This document shows, one piece after another, positions 36,559 to 49,285 of a stretch of 64,000 nucleotides of DNA. Position 1 is the first letter of the stretch. Each line of letters opens with the position of its first letter. The DNA is from Diadema setosum (Eukaryota > Echinodermata > Echinoidea > Diadematoida > Diadematidae), in NCBI GenBank assembly GCA_033980235.1, contig CM067075.1, forward strand, positions 9,826,608 through 9,890,607. Reading direction: 5' to 3'. The notes beneath the pieces are model-generated. The model had not been told where the DNA came from. It was given only the letters and a program-made list of their open reading frames with translations, and did no database searches. Made by a program: the position numbers and the translations under genes.

Positions 36559-37224
36559 CATTTTCTCTGACACGGGTGAACGGCAAATGATTAAACATAA
36601 CCAAACTTATTTGGCTGTCCGATCAGAGCACTTTGCTATGTTTATTATCTATTAGGTACGCAGAGGAAATCAATTCTATATTCCGCACAATCCCAAGGTA
36701 GATGTCACGAGAAAAACCAAACAAAAACAGAAATTGGAGACATAAAATTATTGACAGTTTATTCATAAGCTTAAAAAATGCACGTGATTTATATATATAT
36801 ATAGATTATTATTGTAAAAAATGCTTTAACAGCAACAGCAACTGCTACAACTGCTGTCAGCACATTTTCCGTCCGATTCAAAATAACTATATAGGAGTGC
36901 TGTCAACGGCTGTCATGATCTCACCAATATCCACCACGCCGCGCTTAGAGAGAGAGAGAAAAAAGAGTATTCGATATGATTTCATCTGATCTACTATAGT
37001 GATAGAAGCGTGGAATCAACACTGTGCCCATTAGATAAAATGACAAAATTCCGTACAAAGTTCAACGGATAAGGTAAAATGGAGCCACGCATAAAGTGAC
37101 TTCATACTTTGTGTGAAGAATAATCATACATCATAAGCCGCATGCACACCCATAAAATGAACGATTTTTGCATCGATCTGCCCAACTCGGTGTTCAAATA
37201 GCATTACCGTGATTCGGGGTGTGT

Positions 37225-37460
37225 GTGAACGGCACTAGAAAAGTGACAACTAATAGGATTTTTTCGAATTTTTAGCAGGTTTCAAAAGTATATCTCAGGA
37301 AGCAGAAGAGAAGGGGAAGGGGTTGAAAGTCTTTTAATGCCAGTCGTTTTCATAATAAAGTTTTCAGCTTAAGAACGCCCTGGCGAAGAGAATATTTATC
37401 TTTTACGAGATGCGTGTACAAGGTCACACAGTTCAGGTTGATTCAACTCCAGAAGATTTT
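37225..37460 (-). promoter_or_regulatory. Upstream block shared by genes 1-4 (pseudogene 3 copy)
   Basis: Contains cataataaagttttcagctt, aacgccctggcgaagaga and cacagttcaggttgattcaa, clearly homologous to the copies upstream of genes 1 and 2 though more diverged. Confidence 0.4.
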
Positions 37461-38148
37461 CATAAGTTCACATCATGTTTTACATAAAATCAACAGCTCC
37501 ATGTATAGATTTGTGGGATTTATTATGGTTGTTGAGCAGAGAAACCTTGAAAAAAAAAACTTTAACAAATTACAATGAGCAAGGATGATGACATAGAAGG
37601 CTCACATATTTCAGAAATGTAGTCAGTGTAATTCCATTACAATACCGCTTGCTCACGAGTTCACCTGTGTATAATGTATGCATGCCTTTTTCTTTTGTTC
37701 TGCTTCCTTGAGCCCCAACTCAAGCATTCTTATGGTGACCAGCCCTGGTGACCCTGCCATGTCAGCATTCTTCTTCACTGCAATTTGTTATACATTTCGA
37801 AAATATTCTTATTCTTCATCCCAATTATCATAAATTCTGAAACTCTGTCCTCAGTATAACTAATTTATAGCTATTCAAAGGGAAAATCTGAAAATCATCT
37901 GGAGGTTCTCCCTTAAAATTGTTTTCTCCTTTCCCATTGGGTTCAAATTCAAAACCTCTCGCATCCTATTACAAAGTGTAAAGACCGAGATTTCGACAAT
38001 TATCATTACAACTTCTGCATATACCATGTGTGTACATTGTTTACTGTTTTTGTTTGATTTGTACATTATTGACAAGGCAGAAGAACTTGTGCTATCGCTT
38101 TTGATGTAATATTGATATATACGAGAAGTATAAAACAAAATTGGATTG

Positions 38149-38152
<4 letters not shown>

Positions 38153-38191
<39 letters not shown>
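38153..38191. repeat. TA microsatellite left of the palindrome
   Basis: About nineteen TA units after ttggattgaattgaat. Confidence 0.9.
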
Positions 38192-38193
<2 letters not shown>

Positions 38194-38229
38194 GGTATTA
38201 TCATCCGCGTGTTGGAATAAGAGCATGAA

Positions 38230-38345
38230 GACGATGAAGACAAACAAGTTGACATAATGCATTAGAATCCAACTTCATTTATTTGTAAACAAATAAATGA
38301 AGTTGGATTCTAATGCATTATGTCAACTTGTTTGTCTTCATCGTC
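38230..38345. repeat. Perfect palindrome: two 57-bp arms, 2-bp spacer
   Basis: Arms 38230-38286 and 38289-38345 are exact reverse complements around aa. The arms begin gacgatgaagacaaacaag. TA tracts lie on both sides (38153-38191 and 38346-38402). Either a very young foldback or a fold-over artefact of cloning or assembly. Confidence 0.9.
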
Positions 38346-38356
38346 TATATATATAT

Positions 38357-38424
<68 letters not shown>

Positions 38425-38458
38425 ATGTGTGGGTGTGTGTGTCTGTGTCTGTGTGTGT
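38346..38458. repeat. TA then TG microsatellite right of the palindrome
   Basis: TA tract to 38402, then TG units with ta/gg/ct interruptions. Confidence 0.9.
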
Positions 38459-39771
38459 AAAGAGAGAAAAAGAGCGGGACAGAGAGATGACAGACAGTCA
38501 GAAATGATAAAAACCAGAAGTTTTGAAATCTATTTCATGGGACAAGAAGCATATTAATACAATTGGCAACATTGCAAGAAATGTGAAACAATGTGGGCAC
38601 CTGTTTATTATTGGAGTTATTCACATAATACAAAAGATATATTTTAACATCAATATCATGTTTGTTATGATATTATCATAACTGTTGGTATTCTTTTAAA
38701 CATCATTATATTATTGTGTTTTTCTGATTGTTACCTTTTTCATTTTGAGGATTAAATTTAGTCATCATTAGATGGTCTACATCAACTTTCACATCAAAAC
38801 CATTTTCTTATGTGTTCGTCTAAATTCTTATTGGCATCTATGTTATACATTCAGAGCAGAAGTATTTTAAACTGCAGGGCTTTCAAACGCTACGTCTTTG
38901 TGTCAAAAGAAAATACATACAGATATTAGAAAAGCTATGATGAACAAAACTTGTACGAATGAATAGTGACGTAGATAAGAGTAAAAAGAGTAAATGAGGT
39001 ATAAATGTAATAGATGTATTGTTTACAACACGATGAAGTCTTAACTGAAGAAAAAATCCCATCAAGTCACGTGTTATCAATAAGATATTTAAGTGCTAAT
39101 AAAAGAAAAATGATTTCATTTCATTTCATTGTTTTGTTCCCATATCCAAATAATGCAAAACAATTACAAAGTAGCATGATCCATTTGTAAAATAAAGTGA
39201 AGTGTCATAAACCACTGATGCAAATGGAAACAATATTTTATTAATACAAAAGTATAGTATATGTGCATCTACAAACACATTTAAATACATGTGATTTACA
39301 TAGTTGATCATCATAAATTCACTGTGAGTTTAAATAGCCCTCGCTATAGTAAGGAATATGGGGAGATGGATATAGAGGGAACTTGCACAAAAAGCAGAGT
39401 TTGTACAATTAGCAAGTTCCCTGACTAAAAACGAAAAAATTAAGTCTTTGCATACGTGAGTATACGAATGAGTGGGCATACGGGATTCAGAAGGGATATG
39501 AGGAAGAGGTACAAGTAATGGAATGGGACCAATGACAGGCACACACATCCAAACAAACAAACATACAAACCCGGTCATATAACCCGGCAAATAAACACAG
39601 GACAAAAGGGTCATGAGACGAGGAAGTCGACATACAATCAGAATGTCACAACAGCTTGTCTGATAAAATAAGACTTGCATTTAAGAAATTAGGAAGTTCA
39701 CTTGAGTTTATAAAAATGTTTATGCGATGTATTCGGTGTTTCAGTAATTACTGAATAAAGATCTTCTTAAC

Positions 39772-39870
39772 TTGGATTTGAAGTGCCAATACTAATTGAA
39801 TTTTTCATTTCAGCAGGAAGCGAGTTCCACATTTTGGGTCCACGGTAGGCAAAAGCACTTGAGCAAAGAA
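39772..39870 (-). mobile_element. LINE remnant: C-terminal signature
   Basis: A minus-strand frame reads SAFAYRGPKMWNSLPAEMKN and ends at a stop. This is the YxGPKxWNSLP pattern of LINE RT C-termini. Nothing upstream is recognisable. Confidence 0.55.
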
Positions 39871-40084
39871 AACATAGTTCGCTTTAAGGGTAAATGGATG
39901 AACAATTCATTCCATGGTGAATATACCATGTATACTGATAATTGTTATTGTATGTCGTACACGATGTCAACTACTAATAAGAACAGTATTTACATTTAAC
40001 AGGATAAACATGATATGTTAACAATATCTCACGAGCACGTTTGAGCAACTTTCTGTTAAAAGTTCTATGAGAACTTTACGAAAA

Positions 40085-40165
40085 TTTGACCTTCAAGGTT
40101 GCTTTCTAATTTTGACTGGAAGGTCATTCCGAAATCTTGTACCTTGGTAGGATAAACACCTTTTT
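40085..40165 (-). mobile_element. LINE remnant: second C-terminal signature
   Basis: A minus-strand frame reads LSYQGTRFRNDLPVKIRKQ, matching the same SYxGxRxWNxLPxxIR pattern but with N and D changes. It is probably an older or different element. Confidence 0.4.
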
Positions 40166-40629
40166 GGGAAAACTCGTCTTAAATTTTGTTACATAAAGAT
40201 TCTCAACTTCGTTTTGCCTTGTTCTATAACCATGTTGAATTAATGAACAATATTGTGGCAGCGCATGTGGCAAATTCTCATTAATTGAATCATATCCAAA
40301 AAAAAAAGAAAACCCACCTACAAATAGATAATTTTATGCAGTTGTTAAACATCAAGCACCTTGAAATCCCTAAATGATAGTCTTAACCTTGTCATGTATT
40401 AACTGAATATTATCCCACGTATTGCATTTTTTAATCAATAATAATTATAGAATTGAAATCATCATTTCTATAGCTTTCAAGTTAACCGCTTATAGTGGGG
40501 GTCTGCGGCATTCAGTTATCTCTTTCATTTACTTGAGAATATTTACTTCATCCTGTTTATGTTATTCAGATGTTTTTTATTTGTTTATTGTGTAATATTC
40601 TTGCCTATATGTTTTTCTACCTATGTGAT

Positions 40630-40745
40630 ATTTTGATAAATCTTAATCATTGCATATACCTTTTTTTTATGGGGGGGGGCAATATATAGTTTTAATGTGT
40701 ATTTGTTAAATGTAGAAATAAACTGAACCAAACCAAACCAAACTC
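40630..40745 (+). mobile_element. LINE-like 3' tail just past gene 4
   Basis: Ends aaataaactgaaccaaaccaaaccaaac: a polyadenylation-like hexamer followed by ccaaa repeats, about 50 nt from the gene 4 stop codon. A G-run lies at 40670-40679. Confidence 0.4.
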
Positions 40746-40792
40746 CGAGTCTGTCTAGTGCAGGCTCTGACGCAATGTGACGAAAGCACGGT

Positions 40793-41704
40793 CTAACGGT
40801 GACTAAACTTGAGAAGGATTTCGTTGTCTGGCTTGGTTACAATTTGGAAGACGGGGCGGGCTCCCTTCACTAGGCTGACACTGAACCTGCGAAAGATCCG
40901 AGCCGCTGTGCTCCGCATTTCGTCCATGGCGAATTGCTGCCCGAGGCAGTTGCGAGCTCCGGCCGAGAAGGGGACGAAAGCGAAGGGGTCTCGCTTCTCG
41001 ACATTGGCCCTCTCAAATCGTTCAGGTCTGAAGTCCACGTGGTCGTCTCCCCAAACATCCGGGTTGTGGTGGAGCTGGTAAGTGTTAGCTGTCACGACGG
41101 TTCCCGCGGGAATGGTGAAATCGTTCACTTTTAGCGGTCCCCTCAGCACACGAAATGGCGGGACGTATACGTACATGCGCATCGATTCCCTGAGACACTG
41201 CGTTGTGTAAGTTAGTTTTTTTAGATCTTCGCTAGAAACGAAAAAAAAAAAGGAGAGCATTATTCCTATCAATGACTGCATATAAACAACTCTTTAATTC
41301 ACAGTCATAATACGTCGTGCCAATCTGAAAAAAAAAGAAAAAAAAAATCATTTGCTTGGATTCTAACTGTCATCATTATATTTTAGGATATAGTAGGTCT
41401 GCTATTGGGATAAACCCAGGCCGTTTCACGACCACACCGTATAATATACTAGTGCGGTTTATTAAGTGTATACGTATTGACATTGTGATGATGACCATCA
41501 TCATTTGAGTTTTTGATAAAGACTAAACCCCCACAGGGTTGATAAAATCTCTGAAATAATTACAGTGTTAGTCCTCAAGTAAATAGGCCTATCCTATTTG
41601 TTTACTGAATAACGCACACAACATAATGTGCACTGCGCTTCAATTCATTCACTCACTAATTATTACGAATACAGTTATGTATATACAAACACACACACGC
41701 ACAG

Positions 41705-41752
<48 letters not shown>

Positions 41753-41797
41753 TCATATTTATTTACTTAATCAGTTATTAACATATATATACATACA

Positions 41798-41835
<38 letters not shown>

Positions 41836-42185
41836 TGTGCTTATCAGAAACCCGTCGAACATAGTATTACTATTGAACGCTGTCGTCATCTCGTCCTGTG
41901 AACAGTGTGTCCACCTCCTCTTGAACTCGGGCCTGTTCCTCGGGATGCTGGGCCATGATGTACAGAAACCACGTGAGGGCACTTCCGGTGGTGTCCGTGC
42001 CGGCGAAAACAAACTGGTTCACCTGTTATGCCATCAAGAGCAGACCATGAAAGCAGACCATGAAAGCAGACCATGACAGCTAATTGACGAATCGACGTGA
42101 AAACACTTCATAGTTACATTTCCACTGTAAAGTCGGAAACTAACGCAGAATTACAATCAACACCTATAATTCATAACGTCACTAG

Positions 42186-42239
<54 letters not shown>

Positions 42240-45200
42240 ACCCGCTACAACAAAAGGATCCTAAAGTCGCTGATGGCTGAGCCGAGAAAATCGAGTTTGA
42301 AGTCAGATCATCAATATCGGTCAAAACTATTGGTTTTCTGTTTTTTGCTTAATTTTGTAGTCTAATTTATCGTCTATCATCTGCCGAAATTTTGAAGCTA
42401 AATGATCAAAGGAAAGGCAAGAAAATAATGTTTTTCTGGGCCATGATTTTCCGACTTTCACCGGAACAGAAACGGGTCCGAAGATTTGGATTTAGCGCCG
42501 CAGCTAGACTCCGCCCCTAGCAACGAGGGACTGATCTTATTGGTCAGTGCGCGGCATCCTGGTTTCTGATTGGTCGTGAGTAGACCGCTGGCGCTACGCT
42601 TGAATGAACATCGTAGAGGTTGCTAAGAGCATACCTACTATTGTCAAACGGTGAAAACTGTCTTGCCTCCCCTTGATCATGATAGCGTCGGAAAGAAAAC
42701 TTTGAAGGCGGTTTTCTCGAAACGCTGATTTCCTAAACCACTCGATATGCGCTAATAAAATCATCGATATCTCTGCAACAGAGTACTTTCATGAGTCGTG
42801 TTATATATGAACTTAAAGTGGAAGAGCAAAAGGAATTACAGTATATCATGTCATTTTCAGAAACTCGTCCTCCCCCGACTTTCGGATCCTTTTGTTGTAG
42901 CGGGTCACATTATATACCGTGCATGATTTATGAAGAGCTTCCTTTTTATGGACAACAATAAATAAATGAAATGAAATTATCTCAGTAAATAGCATATATT
43001 TCATTCCTAAAATTACAAATCTAATATCAGAGCCTCTTCAGGCTTGGTGTTTTCAAGCTTGTACTTTCATTTTGAGTAAAGATTAAATCTGAATATCGGA
43101 TGATTTAAAAGCCGTTAAAGAAACAAACAACGCAAAAAAGAACTAAAAAAGTACCTCATCACGTATTTCCTTCTCACTCAGTCCGTTGCCATCCGAATCT
43201 TTTGCTAGCAGCAATGTGTCCAGAAAATCCATCGTTCTCTTCTCAGCCTTCAGAAACAGAAAATTATAACCATCATACGGTGGACAGTATTTCTGGCTAC
43301 ACTATTACCATCATAAAGTGCAATGAAATATTCTTAGGAAGATTGAAATGCGCTATGTCAAAAAAACAACAACAAAAACTAGCTCGTATTACTATTATCA
43401 TTGTCGTTATTATTGTCATTATTATTATCATCATTATCGTTATTATTGTTATAATTATAATCATCGGTATTGTTATCATTATTATCATTATTATCAGCTC
43501 ACACTTGCAATGGAAACGGCAAACTGTATGATACAGCGTACACATTTCCGGAGAGTGGTTATACGCATACTTCTGTGTCGGTTCGCTCGATCAACAGCAT
43601 TTAGTTCATAACGCTTTGAAGGGTTCTGTCAAAACCATTCCTTCTATTTCATGTAATATCGTTGTATCCAAAGGGGAGTGTACCATTGACCCTTGACTTG
43701 CATCCCTTGCCCCCCCCCCCCCCCCCCCCCCCGGCACTTGTGTTGGTTGTGGAAATGTTAACACACAAGTAATGAACAGTAGCGATCGAGTTAATGCATT
43801 CATGATTTAGGGTTACCTCTTTTTCCGTGGCATATCTACGTCGCCGCTCAGCGACAATCTTATCGTGTATTCCATGCATGTAAGAACAACCCTCTTTCCA
43901 CTCTCTGTACTTGGAGGACAGCCGAAAGATAAAGTCGTAGAACATCAACGGGTGGAAGACTCTGCAGAAGAAAATTCCCAGTGATTAAAAATGGGGTTAA
44001 CCAATGCATTTTAACCATGTAGGATAATAAATGTAAAATTCCATCCACATGTTCAATCGCCACGCCATCAGGGAATTCCATGTTCATAAATGAATGATAG
44101 AGGTTCGTTTATTCGTTTGTTGTATTATGTCGCGACGTTGTTAACATCATGTAACTTAAAAGATTATGATATCTTAATGTAGTTGTATAAGAAAAAGGAG
44201 GAGGAGTTTATGCAGATGAAGATGTTAATGATATTCTTAAACGTTGAATTTTATATGATGATATCATTATGATTATTAAATGTATTCAAACTACCCAATT
44301 AAGGTCAGTTTAACAGAGGGAGCCAGTGAATGAATGTTTGAATTATCAAATTTGATGCATATGAATAGTCTAGTTGTATAAAAAAACACCCTAGAAAAAA
44401 TAATCAGATATCACAAATTTTCTCAATGAACCGTAAATGTAGACGGTTTATTCTGAAATTGGTTTTGGAAAAGCTATTGTGCACATTTTGTACAAACATC
44501 CAGTTAACATTGATTATACTTAATAACATTTTCATGTTGGTTGATTTGTCCCTAATTCACAGTTTAGAACTACCTTAAAGCACTAAAGCTGTTTTATTTT
44601 TTCATCTGTACATGTTAGCACTAGGCTTTGTCATCATGAATATATGTGACACATATAATAAATATTATGACGTGTTGTGATGCTGTTCTTACTATGTACA
44701 GTTTAAAATGTTATAATGTGTTAAACTAGATGTATAGAAAAGATATATGAAAATGAAAGGGAGTTTATGCAGAACATGAAGGAAACGTTGATAAGACAAG
44801 GAGATATTTCTTTAATATTGATTCTTTAATAAGGAAATTATTATGATCTATGGAATTTATTCAAAGTTTCACTCTTTTTGCTTTCTGTACTGTTATACAT
44901 TTCAATCAAAGGTGTGTTCAAGCACACTCCTTTTTTTTTTCTTCTTTTTCTCAATACATGTCAGCATCATGGCACAATATCATAAACGTCAACGTGCTGA
45001 CGACGATATTACTGTCGAATCACCTGTATGCGCAGATGGTGGTCAGTTTCTCCAAGACCTCCACTTCACGTGACTCCGTTTCCTGGCAATTTGATTGGTG
45101 GGAGAATGCGCAGCGGAGAATGACGTCAAGGGAAAGAAGTGACATGGTTTCATGTGTTTTGACCGGTTCTCTTTCGTCCGCAGCGACGTGAAGTTTGTTA

Positions 45201-48200
45201 ATCAGGACATCCAATGCCTATGGATTAAATAAACAATTCAGGCAGAGAGTGTAGTGAACCAGAAGTAAAATTTTGGACAAATACACCTCATTACCAAACA
45301 ATCTCAAAATAAACAAGCGAATCAACAAAGAATTCAAAAAGAAAATATGTCAAGTGGTCACGTTATCGGAATTGTTAAGATATTTATTCTTTTTTTGTTT
45401 TGTTTTGGTGTGGGTGTTTCAGTAATACGAGTGGCATTAGTAAATTGATTCAAGAAGTAAGTGTTTGAATGAGTGAAATACTTGTAAATGAGTTCCATGA
45501 GAAACCAGATGCAAGCAAATTTGTCCGGCTTGTGTACTATTGGCACCCATGATATTCAGTTACAGTTCATTATGACAAAGGTTTTGTTATTCCGAAAATA
45601 AAATCAGGCTCGTTATTCCGAGTAGTTATGAGTAAACACTCGGTATTACGAAATTCGACTCAATCACAAAACATTTCGATGTTTGAACATTAGATTTTCT
45701 GCATTCATAAAGTGGAATGTTGTTACCTAGTGTGCTTTTTTCGTAAATTTCTCAAGTAAACAGTTAACTCTTGAATTTTAAAGTGAAATTATGTTATCAC
45801 TCGGCAACATTCATGGCCTTAATATATACGAAAATTTTTCACTGATTTACAGAATTCAATCGCAACCATAGGGAAAAAATAATCATGTCGTAAAAAATGA
45901 AACTTTTCAGAAATACTGAGACGGTACATTCCATTTCGTCACCGGTACATTTCTTTTCATGGCCGTCGATTTTTTTTTCTTTTGTGAATGTATTTAGGCA
46001 TAAAGTTTTCCTTTTTGAATGTAAGAATATTTATTGACCTAAATCACAGTAGTTACTTTCAGACGGTGACCTTTAACCTCGAGGATAGCTAACCTCGAGG
46101 ATAAGTTTTATGGGGCGCCAAGTGTCGCATGATCGATTTTGTCACGAAATCAGTTATTTCGTCGACGAAAATCAAATGACTGATTTCGTAACGAAATTGG
46201 CCGTGCGACACATGGTGCTCCATAAAACTAGTCCTCGAGGTTAGGATCACCGTCTGAACGTAACTAATCCCAAATATGTAGAATTATAAGAACATCCATA
46301 AATGCATGAATTTTAAGAGCTTTAGATGATTTTTGCAAATATCATTATAACTCCCGATGATAACAAAGTCAGTGAAAGTTGATTTGACCTGTGAGTATGA
46401 GACCAATTAAAACCTCCTTTAAAATGTTTTTGTAGTTTTTATGGAGGTCCAAAAATTATTTTCGAGGTTTTTTGACAGGCTAAAAGGCCTAAACTGTATA
46501 GTGATTATGATGAAGGTGATCTTGAAAGGCTGCATCAGTACTGATGATATCTTGAGTGGAGAGGTACCTAAACAATTAATGGATTTACAGCAAGTGAAAG
46601 GTGTTCTTAAATATACCTCACCCAAAAACAACTACAACAAACAAACAAACAAGCAAAAAAAAAAACATAAACAAATGGAACGTCTTTTCCGGACATTTAG
46701 TTTTAACATGAAAGCAAAAAGCAATTTTCGAACGATGTTCTTATTGCACGATATTATTACACGTAGTGCAAGATTAACCCATTCCATTCTGAATTCTGAA
46801 ATGCCCATAGACTTAATACACAGGCCACCAGGTTCCCGTGCGGAACGGGTTAAAAGACGTAGTCAAGCTTAGGGACATTGTTTCACACTCTTGTGGTTTA
46901 ATTCCCATGATGCACAGGTCATTGCAGGTGGATCGAACTGAATGTGATCTGCATCGGAAATATTTTCAATAATGATAGGTAACAATATTTCTGATAACAA
47001 CAACAATAATAATGGCAATGAAAAAGAAATAGTTGAACAGCTTGATGGAGACCACCCACCTCGTTCATAACCACCAGGTATTGTTTCAAGACCTGAAAGT
47101 GAAATGATGGCGTGATGAGAGTGCGATGACGCTTCCAAATAGCGCCCTCTAAAAGACCCAATCCCTCGGACCAGTCCTTGAAAACCCGATATTCGTCAGA
47201 CTTTTTCAGAGAAAGAAAAATTAGTATTAATGACAGCAATGTTATCATATTGGTAACAATAAAACGATGATAATTATAAATACAATATTGATATTACTAT
47301 TAATCATCAGAAAGGTACACTGCATATATAGGTGATTTAACTCTAGAATGATAAAATTAAACAATGAAATATTAATATGAGTGACGCTTTGCTGCTGAGC
47401 AAGTGCGTCAGGTGTCAACGACAAATACATCTGTGTGTCATCTGCGTAGCAGTGACAGGATACACCAGGAAACTTATCATACACATACATTGATCAGATT
47501 GCTTGTGTACAAAATAAAGAACAGAGGGCCCAGCCGAGACCCCTGTGGGACTCCAGAGGGCACTGGGAAAAAATTAGAAACAGTACCATCAATATCGATC
47601 TGTTGATATCTATCTACTAAGTATGACTTAATCCATTTCAGAACAACACCATCAATGCCAAAGCAAGTATTCAGTGATTCCACTAAGCGAGAATGATCTA
47701 TGGTGTCGAAAGCACTGCTCAGATCTAGTAAAAGCAATATGGTTACTTTCTGATTGTCCATAGCCATCAATATGTCACTCTTAATTCTTAACAATGTTTT
47801 TTCTTTTTTTTTTTTTTGGGGGGGGGGGCAAAATCTCAACGGGGGCACATTGTGACGATGTGAGATCCTCGGCGCGGGAGCGAAGCGAGCGAGCGTGGGG
47901 GGGGGGGGGGGTGGAAAGGGGGATTCCCCCCCCCCCCCCCCCCCCACTGTAGGGAGCTTTTGTAAAACGGGGTACAAAAGTCGCGTTTATAGACCATTTA
48001 ACAGCACATTTCTAAGGAATTAAACATAGTGAAAAATAATCAGTGCGAAGGACTATATAATGAAGAAAGACTGTAGACTATTGCTTAGACAGACCAATCA
48101 TTAGTTACGTTCACACGACAAGCCCAAACCTCGAGGTTAGGAAACCTCGAGGTTAAGCTCTTGCCCACTAACTTCGACGTGCGTCCATACGACGAAGCTT

Positions 48201-49234
48201 AACCTCGAGGTTAGGAAACCTCGAGGTTAAACTCCTGCCCCTTTGAGTGCGTTGATTTTTGTGACCCCCGCGGCTCGTGGTTAGAGCGCTAACCCTAAGA
48301 TATCTCGTGGCTCTTAAAGGGATCGTATAGTTTTGGTTGAGTCCTAATTTCAGGTTTCTAACATTTTTTGGTGAGATAATGAAAAACCTCTGATGAAATA
48401 TGAAAGAGCATGTAATTCGACGAGGAATTCAACGTTTATTTGATGAAAATTGGTTTTGAAATGGCTGAGATATCCAAAAAAGAGCGAATCTAGTAAAGTG
48501 TGGGACCCACACTTTTTTACGATCGCTTTGTTTTATTTGGTTTTTGGATGTTTCAGTCATTCCAAACCCGATTTTCATCGAATAAACTTTGAATTCCTCT
48601 TAAAATGGTATGCTCTGTATTTGTAAGTGTTTTCTTGGTATCTCGCAAAAAGTTAAAAGACCAATTCTCATCTCCACCAATACAGTACCATCCCTTTATC
48701 ATCGAGCTAACCTCGAGGTTAGCTAACTACGAGTGCGTCTACACGGTCCTTAACTACAAGCTTAACCTCGAGGTTAAAGCTTGTCGTCTGAACGTAACTA
48801 TTAGCATGATTAAAACCCTTTGACAAAGCCCTCTAAATTAAGCCAGCCCGTCGAGGCAATCTTTGACCAGATACTGCATTTGTTAGCCCGATGCAGAGAA
48901 AAAGTGAATAGACTATTTTCTAACAGTACAATGACATTGACATAATGAAAATGATAACGATAATGATAGGAATAACGCTCATGATAATAATGATAATTAA
49001 ACAAAATATTTAGTGCACAAGACCGTAGACATCATGGAACTGATTATTTTTCATGCGTTGCTGTATTTTCCTTTACCGGATTTTTATAACAACACTCACT
49101 TCATTATGTGTAATCCATGGCTAATTCCCTCATACAGCATGTACAGATAAAACAAAAAAATCTGACTTCTTTTTAAATAAGTTGAAAAGACATGTTAGTA
49201 AGTCAATATCTTGTAAACATATAGATACATCTCA

Positions 49235-49285
<51 letters not shown>

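Larger units (their letters stand above)
34724..40792. other. Intergenic region between gene 4 (downstream end) and gene 3 (5' side)
   Basis: No gene was seen. In order: an 857-bp TA-flanked insertion, gene 3 5' flank sequence (35613 onward), a 142-bp foldback (36159-36300), a TA tract (36517-36557), the shared upstream block (37225-37460), a perfect palindrome between TA tracts (38153-38402), a TG tract, featureless AT-rich DNA (38500-39700), two small LINE C-terminal remnants (39772-39870 and 40085-40165) and a LINE-like 3' tail (40630-40745). Confidence 0.6.

Noticed and set aside
38297..38557. Frames rich in Ile-Tyr and Cys-Val
   Set aside because: Translation of TA and TG microsatellites.
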